This document shows, piece by piece, positions 31,419 through 43,200 of a stretch of DNA of 64,000 nt. The DNA is taken from assembly GCF_000499845.2 (NCBI RefSeq), contig NC_023759.2:24329500-24393499 (forward strand), in the 5' to 3' direction. Source of the DNA: Phaseolus vulgaris (lineage: Eukaryota; Streptophyta; Magnoliopsida; Fabales; Fabaceae). Position 1 is the stretch's first letter. Each line of letters begins with the position of its first letter. A program made the translations under genes and the position numbers. The notes beneath the pieces were generated by a model. The model was not told the DNA's origin. It did not search any database and saw only the letters and a list, made by a program, of their open reading frames with translations.

Positions 31419-34239
31419 ACAAGGTGTTGGGATCGAAACCGGACACATGGTGCGAATTCCACCATAGTTTTGGTCACTCCTTGATTCGTGCTTGGCCCTG
31501 GGTTACCAACTCGACGAGTTGGTCAAGTGTGGCTTCTTGAAGGATTACCTGCTAGACAAGAGGACGGGGCAAGCGTCGAGCTCCCAGCCGGCGAGCAATG
31601 AGGGCCAGCAGCATGAGGTACCCACTCATGGCGAAATCCATACCATAGCTGGAGGTTTCTCAGGGGGTGGATGCACTGCATCACAGAGGAAGAAATATGC
31701 AAGGTCTGTGATGGCAGTAGAAACGTTTGAAGATCACTCGCAGGATGTGGACATTACGTTCACCAAGGAGGACCTTAGGGACGTTGTGCCTCTTGACAAC
31801 GATCCCATAGTTATCTCGCTAGTCACGGCGGGAAGGAAGGTCCACCGGGTACTGATTGATCAAGGAAGCTCGACAGATATTATGTTCTGGCCGACTTTCA
31901 ATAAGCTGGAACTACCCCTTGACCAGTTAAGGCCCTATGGAGGATGCTTGTATGGGTTTGCTGGCGACCAGGTGGAGGTCAGGGGGTACATCGAGCTAAG
32001 AACTACGTTCACGGACGAGGCGGCCTCAAGAACGGAGAAGATCAAGTACCTTGTCGTGAATGCCCCCTCGGCGTATAACATTCTGTTGGGAAGGCCGACC
32101 CTCAACAGGATAGGAGCTGTGCCCTCAACAAGGCACATGAAAGTTAAGTTGCCGTCGATGGAGGGAGTGGTGATCACCATAAGGTCTGACCAGAACGAGG
32201 CAAAGAAGTGTTACGAAAATAACCTCAAGACCAAGAGGTCGGTGAGCTACGTCACCACGACACCGCCTCCCGGTGTGGAGCCCAGGCCAGCAGAGGGGTG
32301 GGTTGTTAATACAGCGATGGAGCTAATCGTCGAAAGTGACGAGGTAATGATGGACGCCGAGGCAGGAGGAGAGAGTGTCGGTCGGGAAGAGGAAGCGAGA
32401 AACCGCCCAGAGGAGGCTAGGGAATCGGGAATCGCCAGGGCGGTGATCGCCAGTGAAACAAGGCCCAAACCCGTCGAGGAGTGGCTTGAGAGGGAGATCG
32501 GGGGTAAGGTCTTCAAGTTGCGAAGATCTTTGGAAGGTGAGATACAAGACTAGATCGCCAAGGTGATAGAAAGGCATCTGGACGCGTTTGCATGGTCTGC
32601 TTCGGACATGTCGGGAATCGATCCCGATTTCTTGTGTCATCACCTAGCAATGGACCCTCAGGTAAGACCAGTACGACAGAGAAGAAGAAAGTTCAAAGAG
32701 GAGAGAAGACAAGCGATTAGGGATGAAACGCAAAAGCTCTTCGCCGCGGGCCATATCAGGGAGGTCCAATACCCTGAATGGTTAGCCAATGTCGTGCTAG
32801 TGAAGAAGAGAAACGGGAAGTGGCACATGTGCGTCGACTTCACGGACCTAAACAAGGCTTGTCCGAAGGACTCATACCCTTTGCCAATCATAGATGCCCT
32901 GGTCGACAATGCAGCAAGGTGCAAGTTGTTGAGCTTTCTGGACGCCTTCTCGGGGTACAACCAGATTAAGATGCATCCTATGGATGAGGAAAAGACCGCC
33001 TTCATGACTGAGAGATCGTGCTACTGCTACAAAGTGATGCCCTTCGGGCTGAAGAATGCGGGGGCCACGTACCAAAGGCTGATGGATAAGGTACTTGCGC
33101 CGATGCTGGGGAGGAATGTACAAGCGTACGTCGATGACATGGTCGTGACTTTGCTAGAAAAGAGCAAGCACATCACAGATCTTGAGGAGTTGTTTATCAC
33201 GATTGCCAAGTATAAATTGAAGCTAAATCCCGAGAAGTGCATTTTTGGCATAGAGGCAGGGAAATTCTTGGGTTTCCTCTTGACTGAGAGAGGAATTGAA
33301 GCAAATCCTGATAAGTGTGCTGCCGTCTTGGCGATGAGAAGCCTGGCTACCATGAAGGAGGTGCAGCAACTTACAGGTCGGATGGCCGCCCTATCTCGTT
33401 TCGTGTCAGCTAGTGGAGAGAAAGGCCATCCGTATTTCCAATGCTTAAAGCGAAACAATAGGTTTGTCTGGACGAAGGAATGTGAAGAAGCTTTCGTAAA
33501 GCTTAAGGAGTATCCGGAGAGCCCGCCGGTTCTGTGCAAACCTTTGGTGGGGACATAGTGTGTCGGTTTGGTGTGCCTAAACGCCTGGTGTCAGACAATG
33601 GGACTCAGTTTGCAAGTCACCTGTTGAAGAAGTTATGCGAAGAGGTGGGAATACAACAGGTGTTTGCATCCGTCGAGCACCCACAAACGAATGGCCAAGT
33701 GGGTCTGCCAATCGGGTGTTGCTGAGAGGTTTAAAGAGAAGACTAGAGAAAGCTAAGGGATCGTGGGCTGAAGAGGTGCCCCGCATAGTTTGGGCGTACC
33801 ATACCACTGAGCAGTCAGGAACCCACGAGACCCCGTTTAGCTTGGTTTATGGATGTGATGCGATGATTCCAGTCGAAATCCAGGAAAGCTCACCAAGATT
33901 TCAGAACTTTGTGGCGGAAGACTCGAACGAAGAAAGAAGAATGAATCTGAATTTGCTGGATGAGGTCAGGGAGGAGGCGAGAGTGAAGGCCAAGCAGTAA
34001 AGAGAAGGATTGAGTGAAGGTATAACTCTAAGGTAATGCCAAGGCAGCTTAGAAGTGGCGACCTGGTGATGAGGAAGGCCCATCAGTACGAGATGGAGAA
34101 CAAGTTATCGCCTAAGTGGACGGGACCGTTTAGAATAACCGAGGTGCTCGGGAACGGCGCCTACCGCTTGGAGACGTTAGAAGGAGGGGCGATTCCTCGC
34201 ACTTGGAACGCCACACATCTCAAATTGTATTACAATTAA
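31419..34239 (+). pseudogene. gag-pol: gag-pol remnant of element F with large internal deletion
   Basis: Starts at the knuckle (WCEFHHSFGH); a one-base loss near 31487 shifts the frame. From 31492 it has the protease (IDQGSS near 31856), then a TAG at 32551-32553 where B has CAG, then a complete RT (YVDDMVV near 33130). At about 33545-33550 the sequence jumps from the RNase H start (LCKPLVG) to the middle of the integrase core (VCRFGVPKRLVSDNG), deleting about 2 kb of RNase H and integrase at a short GGACA/GGAACA-like homology. Further frameshifts near 33710 and 33995 break the integrase C-terminus, which ends at 34239. It cannot encode an enzyme set. Confidence 0.88.
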
Positions 34240-34293
34240 AGCCTTGTAAGTAAAGACAAACATGAAGAGATTTGAATAGTTTATGTTAAAACA

Positions 34294-34352
34294 GTTTCAA
34301 GGGGGCACTCTTTTTTCCCTAAGGAGGGTTTTTAATGAGGCCACCCAATAAA
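34294..34352 (+). terminator. Conserved post-pol block with AATAAA (F)
   Basis: Same order of motifs as in B; AATAAA at 34347-34352. Confidence 0.5.
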
Positions 34353-34490
34353 GAAGAGTTTTCAAGTTTAAAGCTTCTAAGATTGCATGCTTATTGTTTT
34401 GAATGTTTCTAGAAAAAAAAGACCTTATCACTTGTACGTGATCTAAGGCAACAGTAAAGTTATATTGCATGCTTCCTAGTTTAAAGTTTT

Positions 34491-35112
34491 AAAGTCCCCA
34501 TCGTTTTTTTGCGATCGGTGGCAATAGTTAAAAGTTTTAAAGTCCCCATCGTTTTTCTGGGATCGGTGGCAATAGTTAAAAGTTTTAAAGACCTCATTGT
34601 CTTTTGGCGATCGGAGGCACCAGTAGTATAAGAAGCCCTCAACGCTCCCGTGCATCTTGAGGCGAAAGAAGAAGTCCTCCTCGCCCTTGAGCGAGTACAG
34701 GTGAGAAGAAGTCCTCCTCGCCCTTGAGCGAGTGTAGGCGAGAAAGAGAAGAAGTCCTCCTTGCCTTTGAGCGAGTGCAGGCAAGAACAGATTGAAAGAC
34801 CTCTTTGCATAAGCAGATTGAGGCAAGATTAAAAGTCCTCAGTGCATCCAGGGGGGAGGAGATGTACACCCTGGGCAAGTTGAGGCACCAGAGAAAGTCC
34901 TTCTCACCTCAGAGTGAGTTCAGGCAAGATGAAACTGAAAAGTCAGGGGTGTTCATGACCTTAAACGGCGGGAAGGGAAAGTTGATGGAAAACGCCTTTT
35001 CCCCTTTAAGTGAAACATCAATATTGACCCAGTAAGACCAGATAAAGCTTCCACGCTTACGGGCGGTGCGAAGATAGATAAAATCCTCCTCGTCTCGAAC
35101 GAGTTCAGATAC
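34491..35112 (+). repeat. Stem-loop repeat array of F
   Basis: Units of ATCG-loop-CGAT type at 34491-34625, CTCGC/GCGAG-type units to about 34800 (one with a CTTGC/GCGAG wobble pair), a CCAGGG/CCCTGG unit near 34850-34880, and a CTCAC-loop-GTGAG unit (34903-34918) that keeps pairing by changes on both sides. The last is CTCGT/ACGAG near 35090. Confidence 0.78.
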
Positions 35113-35467
35113 GGCGTGAAGGGTGGAAGAAGTTAAAAGATAGCTGAGATAGGTTCGCAGAGAACACCTCACTATCCAGATCATTGTTCTAAAACTCAGG
35201 GAGGTAGAGAAGGATCCGAAAGGCGCCTCTACCCCCAGATGAGGGAACAATGATCAAGTTATGCAAAAAGGGTAACATCGCCAAAACCTTATGGCGTGAA
35301 TGTTGAGATAGTAAGGGAGTTGTACGGCGAGTGCCAGATCAGAAGAGTTTCAAGCGATGGCAGAAGTAAGGGTCACCTCATTTGGCAGATCAGGTAAACT
35401 GTATTTTAATTCTAGTTTTTTGTTAAAACCTGCTGCCAAGTAAGTGATTTTATGTTAAGGTTTGTTG
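35113..35467. other. Spacer of element F up to the G insertion
   Basis: Non-coding sequence matching 43201-43535 of G and 15230 onward of B. It resumes at 47993 after element G. Confidence 0.6.
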
Positions 35468-35472
35468 CCTTA
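35468..35472 (+). repeat. Left target-site duplication of G (CCTTA)
   Basis: CCTTA directly before TGTACC, matched by CCTTA at 47988-47992 directly after GGATCA. The joined F sequence is collinear with the homologous spacer in G. Confidence 0.9.
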
Positions 35473-36414
35473 TGTACCGCCCAGGTAGTCGGAATTGATG
35501 ACGTGGCAGCAAGCTATAATATAGGCGTGTTGAACGGGACACCTGGCTGGCAGAAGGGAAGGAAGTCGGGGGGCTCGTGTAGTCGCCAGTCGTCAAGTTG
35601 GCGTGCCCCGATCTCTAGCGTACCTAAACTGGCGGTCACCAAGTTTGTGTCGTAGTCGCCGAATGTCAACCCAGGCGACAAGGCGATCGGAGATCGCCTA
35701 GAGGAGGACATCGCTGAAAGATCAGGAAAGCTTGTTCCAGGCTTTCGAGGGGAAGGATGAAGTTGTCAGATGGTCATTCCCTAGCTGGCCAGAGGTTGAG
35801 GTCAGAGAACAGCTTACCCGAACATGCACAATGAAGTAAGTGAAGTAGAATATAATGGCGGCCGGCGAGACCACAGGGAAGGTGTATGTGATGACACCCG
35901 TACTCGCCACACAGAACAGATCGCGCTCCAAGGCAGCTATACGCTGAGTTGCTTCCTGCAGAGGTAACTTAGTCGAACAGCCTGAGGAGTAAGAAGTGAC
36001 GCTCAAGCAGAGGATGCTCCAGATGGTGACATGTATACAGCTGGATGCGAGCCACGTGTCCAGATGTGTAACTGTCAGGAGAGAGAAAGTGCACAGGTAT
36101 ATAAGGGATCCTAACGAACTTCTGAGGTACGCGCGTTTTAGAATACTTCTTTTACGCTTGCGAGAACTTGGGTACGCTGAGAGAGAACATTGCACGGTTC
36201 CTGAAGTTCTTAGTTTTCCTCTTAGTATTTTGGTGGTTCAGTCGCTGACTTGAGCGTCGGAGCGCAATCGGCCGCAGTGGCGCCGTTCTGTCTTTTGCAG
36301 GTTCTTGAGGTGAATCAAGGTGAAGGACGGGAGCTAACACGGTGCAAAGTCGATCCAGAGGAAGCTACCTTTGACGAGGCAAGGCTCTCGCGTTCTGGTC
36401 AACAGGCAGGATCA
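35473..36414 (+). repeat. 5' LTR of element G (942 bp)
   Basis: TGTACCGCCC ... GGCAGGATCA. TATATAAG at 36098-36105, CACGTGT at 36053-36059, U5 motif CTGACTTGAGCGTCGGAG at 36245-36262. The first CACGTGT box is degraded to ACATGTAT here but intact in the 3' LTR. Confidence 0.92.
36053..36105 (+). promoter_or_regulatory. LTR promoter of G
   Basis: CACGTGT box then TATATAAG 38 bases later; transcription should start roughly 30 bases past the TATA box. Confidence 0.6.
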
Positions 36415-36437
36415 TCAGGCGCCCACCGTGGGGCCGT
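36415..36437 (+). other. Primer-binding-site region of G
   Basis: TCAGGCGCCCACCGTGG directly after the LTR, as in B and H. Confidence 0.55.
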
Positions 36438-36955
36438 GTAAAACCTGTCCCCATCCACAGCGTGAGTTCTTGGAGTTTTCTGCAGTTTCTGTGTGGTTTT
36501 GTGCTGGTGCAACCATTTTCCGCCGTTCATTCAAGCTTTTGCTCGGTGAATTCGTGTTTTCCACCGTTCGTTCGAGTTTTGTTCGGTGAATTCGAGGTTC
36601 CTACCATTCGTTTGGGTTTTAATCAGTGGTGTGAGGTTTTCCACCGTTCGTTCAAGCTTTCGATCGGTTTTCTTGGAGTTTCTTGCTGTTCGTGCGGTTT
36701 TCAATCGGTTGTTCGGTGCTTTTCCCGTTCGATTGCGTTTCTGGTTAGTGCATCGGGAGCTTGCTGGAGCAGCGGTAGTTTCATGGTGAAGTTGCAGGTT
36801 TCTGTTAAGGTTTCGGCGTCCGAATCTATCGGCGTGCTGTTGCAGTTGCGTTTGCGGAGGTTTTAGGGAGTTTGAGAGTTTCTAACCGGTTAATTGTTGG
36901 ATTGATCGTTGCTGAAGGAGGTTTTGTTCGTCGAATTTTGGTTTGCTGAGTTTTC
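36438..36955 (+). other. Untranslated leader of G with imperfect repeats
   Basis: GT-rich. The phrase CC(A/G)CCGTTCGTTC(A/G)AG followed by TTCGGTGAATTCG-like sequence repeats about four times between 36518 and 36730. No coding sequence. Confidence 0.5.
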
Positions 36956-39900
36956 ATGAGAAAGATGAGAAGCAACCGTTCAAGTCCAGTTGTGCCAGTT
37001 GCTGCCGAAGGCACCATGACCATGGCGCAGATGATGGAGATCATGCGTGCGCTGCAGGCGAATGTGGAGGCCTCGCGCATAGAGCAGGCAAAGATGCATG
37101 AGGACCTAGTCGCCTCTCAGGCCAGGAATGAAGAGCTCAGCAAAGTGACTGAGGAGTTGCGCCAAGCTCTTCAGGAGCAGAGAGGACGCCCGGTCGCTGA
37201 AGAGGTCGCACCGTCGTCGCCACATCGCGTTTTCCCTATGCCATTTGCTCAGGCGATCACAGACATGCCTATCCCTGCGAGCGTGGTACCTGTGAAGGCT
37301 ACTTTCACCGGCATGGAGGACCCTGAGGCACATCTCACCATGTTCCACACGCAGATGATGCTGTCAGGAGGCTCGGATGCTGTATATTGCAAAATGTTTG
37401 TGAGCACGCTCTAGGGAACAACGCTGGAATGGTTTGTGAGCACGCTCCAGGGAACAACGCTGGAATGGTTTGTGAGCTTGCCTACAGGTCACATAACCAA
37501 TTTCCAGCAGTTTTCGAAGCTTTTCGTCGAGCAGTACATTGTGAACAAGGCGCCACCTAGGGTGTCTTACGACCTGCTCGACATAAGGCAATACCAGGGA
37601 GAGTCCCTCAGGGACTATCTGAATCGTTTTGGAGCACAGATGGTCCGCTCGCCTGCGAAAGACGAGGAGATGCTGGTATACGCCTTCAAAAAGGGCGTGC
37701 TGCCGGGACCTTTCTGTGAGGCGCTGATCAGGGCTCACCCCACCACCTTTGATGAGGTTAGGCGACTTGCGGTGGCCCACATCGCCGACGAAAGTGAAGT
37801 CGCCGAGAAGAGAGGGAGCGTGGCCCCTGCTAGGCCACGCGCCCAGACCAGGATCCAGCCACAGAGGGTGCTGGAGACAGCGGCGGCCAAGAGGGATCAA
37901 AGGACTCGCCATCCTTATGATCCAAGGAAAAACAAGGGAAGGGGCCCAGGGAGCCCCAGGGAGTACAATCGCCTTCCAAAGCATAAGTTTGTCATGGGGT
38001 TGGCGGATCTGATCGCCATTCCCAACATAGCGGCCAGGCTTAAGGCACCTGAGAAAGTGGGCGACAAGGTGTTAGGACCAAAACCAGACGCCTGGTGCGA
38101 GTTCTACCAGAGTTTTGGTCACACCGTTGATTCGTGTTTGGCACTGGGATACCAGCTCGACGACCTGGTCAAGAGCGGTTTCTTGAACGATTACCTGCTG
38201 GACAGGAGGACGGGGGGCGCGTTGAGCTCCCAGCCGGCGGGTGGTGAGGCTCAGCAGCATGAGATGCCCACTCATGGAGAGATCCACACCATCGCAGGAG
38301 GTTTCTCGGGTGGTGGATGCACCGCATCACAGAGGAAGAAATATGCAAGGTCTGTGATGACGGTGGCCATGTTCGAGGACCACTCGCCAGATGTGGAAAT
38401 TACATTCACAAGAGAAGATCTCAGGGACGTTGTGCCTCATGACAACGATCCCATAGTTATCTCGCTTGTCACAGCGGGAAGGAAGGTCCACAGGGTACTG
38501 GTGGACCAAGGAAGCTCAGCAGATGTGATGTTCTGGCCGACTTTCACACAGCAGCAATTACCCCTTGACCAGCTGAGGCCCTATGGAGGGTGCTTGTATG
38601 GGTTCGCTGGCGATCAGGTGGAGGTCAGGGGGTACATCGAGTTAAGAACTACATTCACGGATGAGGCGGGCTCGAGGACGGAGAAAATCAAGTACCTCGT
38701 CGTGAATGCTCCCTCAGCATATAACATTCTGTTGGGAAGACCAACACTCAACAGAATAGGAGTTGTGCCCTCGACCAGGCACATGAAGGTGAAGTTGTCG
38801 TCTATGGACGGGGTGGTGATCACCATCAAATCTGACCAGAAGGAAGCAAAGAAGTGCTATGAGAATAGCCTGAAGAATAAGAGGTCAGTAAGTTACATCA
38901 CGACCACCCCGCCTCCCGGTGTGAAGCCCAGGCCGACGGCGATGGAGGTGACCGCCGGCAGTGATGTCGTCATTGTAGATGCTGAAGCAAGGGGGGAGAA
39001 CGCCGATCGGGAAGAAGAGGCGAGGAACCGCCCAGAGGAAGCGAGGGAACTGGGAATCGCCAGGGCGGTGATCGCCAGGGAAACCAGACCCAAACCCATC
39101 GAGGAGTGGCTCGAAAGGGAGATCGGGGGAAAGGTCTTCAAGCTGGGAAGATCTTTGGAGGCTGAACTCCAAGACCAGATCGCCAAGGTGATAGAGCGGC
39201 ATCTGGATGCTTTTGCATGGTCTACTTCAGACATGCCCGGAATCGACTCCGACTTCTTGTGCCATCACCAAGCAATGGACAACCAGGTCAAACCAGTACG
39301 GCAAAGAAGAATGAAGTTTAACGAGGAGAGGAGGCAGGCGATCAGGGATGAAACACAGAAGCTCCTCGCCGCAGGCCATATCAGGGAAGTCCAGTACCCT
39401 GAGTGGTTGGCCAATGTCGTGCTGGTAAAGAAAAGCAATGGGAAATGGCGCATGTGCATCGACTTCACTGACCTGAACAAGGCTTGCCCAAAGGACTCGT
39501 ATCCTTTGCCAAGCATAGACGCCCTGGTCGACAGCGCTACAGGGTGTAAGTTGCTGAGTTTCCTGGACGCCTTCTCGGGGTACAACCAGATAAAGATGCA
39601 TCCCATGGATGAAGAGAAGACCGCCTTCATGACTGAGAGATCGTGCTACTGCTACAAGGTGATGCCCTTTGGGCTGAAGAACGCGGGTGCCACATACCAA
39701 AGATTGATGGATAGAGTACTTGCACCAATGCTGGGAAGGAATGTGCAAGCTACGTGGATGATATGGTTGTGACCTCGCCGGAAAAGAGCAAGCACGTGGA
39801 GGAGTTGTTCACCAATCGCCAAGTTCAGGTTAAAGCTGAACCCCGAGAAGTGCATTTTTGGCGTGGAGGCAGGGAAGCTCTTGGGATTCCTCTTAACTGA

Positions 39901-42396
39901 AAGAGGAATAGAGGCAAATCCTGATAAGTGTGCTACCATCTTGGCGATGAGGAGCCCGGCTACCGTGAAGGAGGTGCAGCAACTTACAGGTCGGATGGCC
40001 GTCCTGTCTCGTTTCGTGTCGGCTAGCGGAGAGAAAGGCCATTCGTACTTCCAGTGTTTAAGGCGAAAAATAAGTTTGCCTGGACGAAGGAGTGTGAAGA
40101 GGCCTTCGTCAAGCTTAAAGAGTACCTGACGAGCCCGCCGGTTTTGTGCAAACCGTTGGTGGAAACCCCTCTCAGGTTGTATTTTGCTGTGACTGAGAGG
40201 GCGGTGAGTGCGGTGCTCGCCCAAGACCAAGACCAGGCTCAGAAGCCTATTTATTTCGTCAGCAAAGTGTTGCAAGGCCCGGAGGTGAGGTATCAGGCCT
40301 TGGAGAAAGCCATCTGGCTGTGGTATTTTCGGCGAGGAGGTTGCGCCACTATTTTCACAGTTTTACAGTGCTGGTGATGACCGACTTGCCCATCCAGAAA
40401 GTCCTGAAGAAGCCTGATGTAGCTGGGAGGATGGTGAAGTGGGCGGTGGAGCTGTCGGAGTTCGACATCAAGTATGAGCCCCGAGGTCCGATCAAGGGAC
40501 AGATTTTCGCCGATTTTGTGGTCGAACTCTCGTCAGAAGCAGCGCGAGTTGAAGGGGATGATTTTCGTTGGGTGCTCTCGGTGGACGGATCGTCGAACCA
40601 GCAGGGTAACGGTGCTGGAATCATTCTGGAAGGGCCCAACGGCGTGCTGATAGAACAGTCCCTGAGGTTTGCCTTCAAAGCCAACAACAATCAAGCAGAG
40701 TATGAGGCGTTGATCGCCGGAATCTTGCTGGCCAAGGACATGGGAGCTAGGGTGCTGATGGCTAAGAGTGACTCGTTATTAGTCACGGGACAAGTAACAG
40801 GCGAGTTCCAGGCCAAGGATCCACAAATGGCGGCTTACTTGGAGTACGTGCAGGAATTGAAGGGTTCCTTTGTCTCGTTTGAAGTAGTGCATGTGCCCAG
40901 AGAGCAGAATGCCCGAGCAGACTTGCTAGCTAAGCTCGCCAGTTCGGGCAAGGGGGGGTAGGCAGAGGACGGTGATCCAAGAAACTTTGAAGACGCCTAG
41001 AGCATTTGTGGCAGACCACCTGGTTCTTCAAATAAGCAAGTCGACGGAGAAAGCGGCGAGGAGTCACAGGTCTTTGACTCAGGAGACCTTGAGATCGCCG
41101 AGAATAAGAGCATGTCGGGGGGAGAGGGTGAACATGACGCAGGTCTGCGCTACGCATGAGCTAGACACGTGGATAACACAGTACCAACAATGCCTGGCAG
41201 ACGGCCTTCTCCCGCTGGATCTGACAGAGGCTAGGAAGATAAAGTAGAACTCCAACAAGTTCACAAGGATTGATGGCGAGTTGTATAGGTTAGGGTTCAG
41301 GCACCCACTCCTGGAATGTGTGCACGGAGAAAAATATACAAGAATTATGGCTGAGCTCCATGAAGGGATATGTGGAAGTCACGTCGGGGGTCGAGCTCTG
41401 GCTGCAAGAACCCTCCGTGCAGGTTACTACTGGCCAACAATGAGGGAGGACTGCAAGAGGTATGCACAATGTTGCAAGCAATGTCAGCAGCACGCCGATT
41501 GGCACAAAGCGCCTCCAGAAGAGTTAAAGTCGATTTACAGCCCTTGGCCGTTTCATACGTGGGGAATTGACATCCTGGGACCTTTCCCATTGGCGATCAG
41601 GCAGATGAAGTACTTGGTGGTGGCAATTGAATATTTCACCAAGTGGATCGAAGCAGAACCAGTAGCCCAGATCACCGCACACAAGATCAAGAGCTTTGTA
41701 TGGAAGAACATCGTGTGCCGGTTTGGTGTGCCTAAACGCCTGGTGTCAAACAACGGGACTCAGTTTGCAAGTCACCTGCTGAAGAAGTTGTGCGAAAAGG
41801 TGGGAATTCAGCAGGTGTTTGCATCCGTCGAGCACCCTCAGACAAACGGCCAAGTAGAGTTCGCCAATCGGGTGTTGCTAAGAGGCTTGAAGAGAAGGCT
41901 AGAGAAAGCCAAGGGATCGTGGGCTGAGGAGGTACCCCGCATAGTCTGGGCGTACCACACCACCGAGCAGTCAGGAACCCATGAGACCCCGTTTAGCCTG
42001 GTCTATGGATGCGACGCAATGATTCCAGTGGAAATCCAGGAGAGCTCGCCGAGATTCCAGCACTTCGTAGCGGAACACTTGAATGAAGAAAGAAGGTTGA
42101 ATCTGGATTTGCTGGATGAGGTCAGGGAGGAGGCGAGAGTAAAAGTCGAGGCAGTGAAAAGGAGGATCGAACGAAGATACAACTCGAAGGTGATGCCAAG
42201 GCAGTTTAAAGAGGGCGACCTGGTGATGAGGAAGGCCCACCAGTACGAGATGGAAAACAAGTTATCGCCTAAGTGGACAGAACCGTTCAGAATAACCGAG
42301 GCGCTCGGGAACGGCGCCTACCGCCTAGAGACATTGGAAGGAGGGGCGATTCCTCGCACTTGGAACGCCACACACCTCAAGTTATATTACAGTTAA
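36956..42396 (+). pseudogene. gag-pol: gag-pol of element G, many lesions
   Basis: Start MRKMRSN. Gag holds a 36-bp in-frame tandem duplication (about 37395-37466), one copy with TAG (37412-37414) for CAG. The knuckle CX2HX4HX4C has become CEFYQSFGH, losing the first H. Protease VDQGSS is near 38500. A one-base deletion just before the YVDD codons (near 39750) breaks RT, with more indels near 39800-39830. Further frameshifts lie near 40075, 40310 and 40955, and a TAG is at 41245-41247. The integrase frame 41281-42396 is open with GIDILGPF, the duplex NNGTQFAS (the first core D is N here: VSNNG) and PQTNGQVEFANR, ending ATHLKLYYS. Loss of the DNG aspartate would inactivate the integrase. No functional RT or integrase is expected. 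Confidence 0.9.
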
Positions 42397-42452
42397 AGCT
42401 TTGTAAGTAAAAGCAAACACGAAGAGATCTGCAAGCTTTCTTTTAAAACAGT

Positions 42453-42509
42453 TTGAAGGGGGCACTCTTTTTTCCCTAAGGAGGGTTTTTAATGAGGCCA
42501 CCCAATAAA
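42453..42509 (+). terminator. Conserved post-pol block with AATAAA (G)
   Basis: Same motif order; AATAAA at 42504-42509. Confidence 0.5.
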
Positions 42510-42600
42510 AGAAGAGTTTTCAAGCTTAAAGATTTTGAGTTTGCATGCATGTTTGTGTTGAAAGCTTGTAGAAAGGTGCATGCTCTCAGTTAAAGTTTTC

Positions 42601-43200
42601 AAGTCCCCATCGTTTTTCGGCGATTGGCGGCATAGTTAAAGTTTTAAAGTCCCCATCGCTTTTCGGCGATCGGTGGCATCTGTTAAAGTTTTAAAGTTCC
42701 CATCGGTTTTCGGCGATCGGCGGCATTTTTTAAAGTTTTAAAGTCCTCATCGCTTTTCGGCGATCGGCGGCACAGTTAAAGTTTTAAAGTCCTCATCGTC
42801 TTTCGGCTATCGGAGGCACCAGCAATGATTAAAAGACCTCAACGCCCTCGCGTGTCCTGAGGCGAGAAAGAGATAAAAGTCCCCATCGACTTTGTGCGAG
42901 TGCAGGCGAGAACAGATTAAAAGTCCTCAGTGCATCAAGGGAAGAGGAGATGTAATCCCTGGGCAAAGTAGAGGCACTAGATAAAGTCCTTCTCGCCATC
43001 GAGCGAGTTCAGGTAAGATAAAGACCTTCTCGCCGTCGAGCGAGTTCAGGCAAGATAAAGACCTTCTCGCCGTCGAGCGAGTTCAGGCAAGATAAAGACC
43101 TTCTCGCCGTCGAGCGAGTTCAGGCAAGATAAATACCTTCTCGCCGTTGAGCGAGTTCAGGCAAGATAAAATCCTTCTCGTCTTGAACGAGTTCAGGTAT
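42601..43200 (+). repeat. Stem-loop repeat array of G
   Basis: Five ATCG-loop-CGAT units (42601-42830) are followed by a CTCGC-type series. The unit GATAAAGACCTTCTCGCCGT...GAGTTCAGGCAA recurs about five times at ~38-bp spacing between 42980 and 43165, and the last stem is CTCGT-CTTGA-ACGAG. Confidence 0.8.

Larger units (their letters stand above)
31419..35472 (+). mobile_element. Element F, left part (interrupted by G)
   Basis: Tat-type subfamily 1 element. It begins at the gag knuckle region directly after the LTR of E, so its 5' LTR and most of gag are lost. It contains pol with a large deletion, the post-pol block and the stem-loop array. At 35472 it is cut by insertion of G and continues at 47993; CCTTA is duplicated on both sides. 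Confidence 0.85.

Noticed and set aside
36126..36300. Possible intron in LTR R/U5 (GAG|GTACGC to TTTTGCAG|G)
   Set aside because: Donor lies at or before the likely start site about 30 bases after the TATA box, so normal element RNA would not contain it. It could matter only for read-through RNA.
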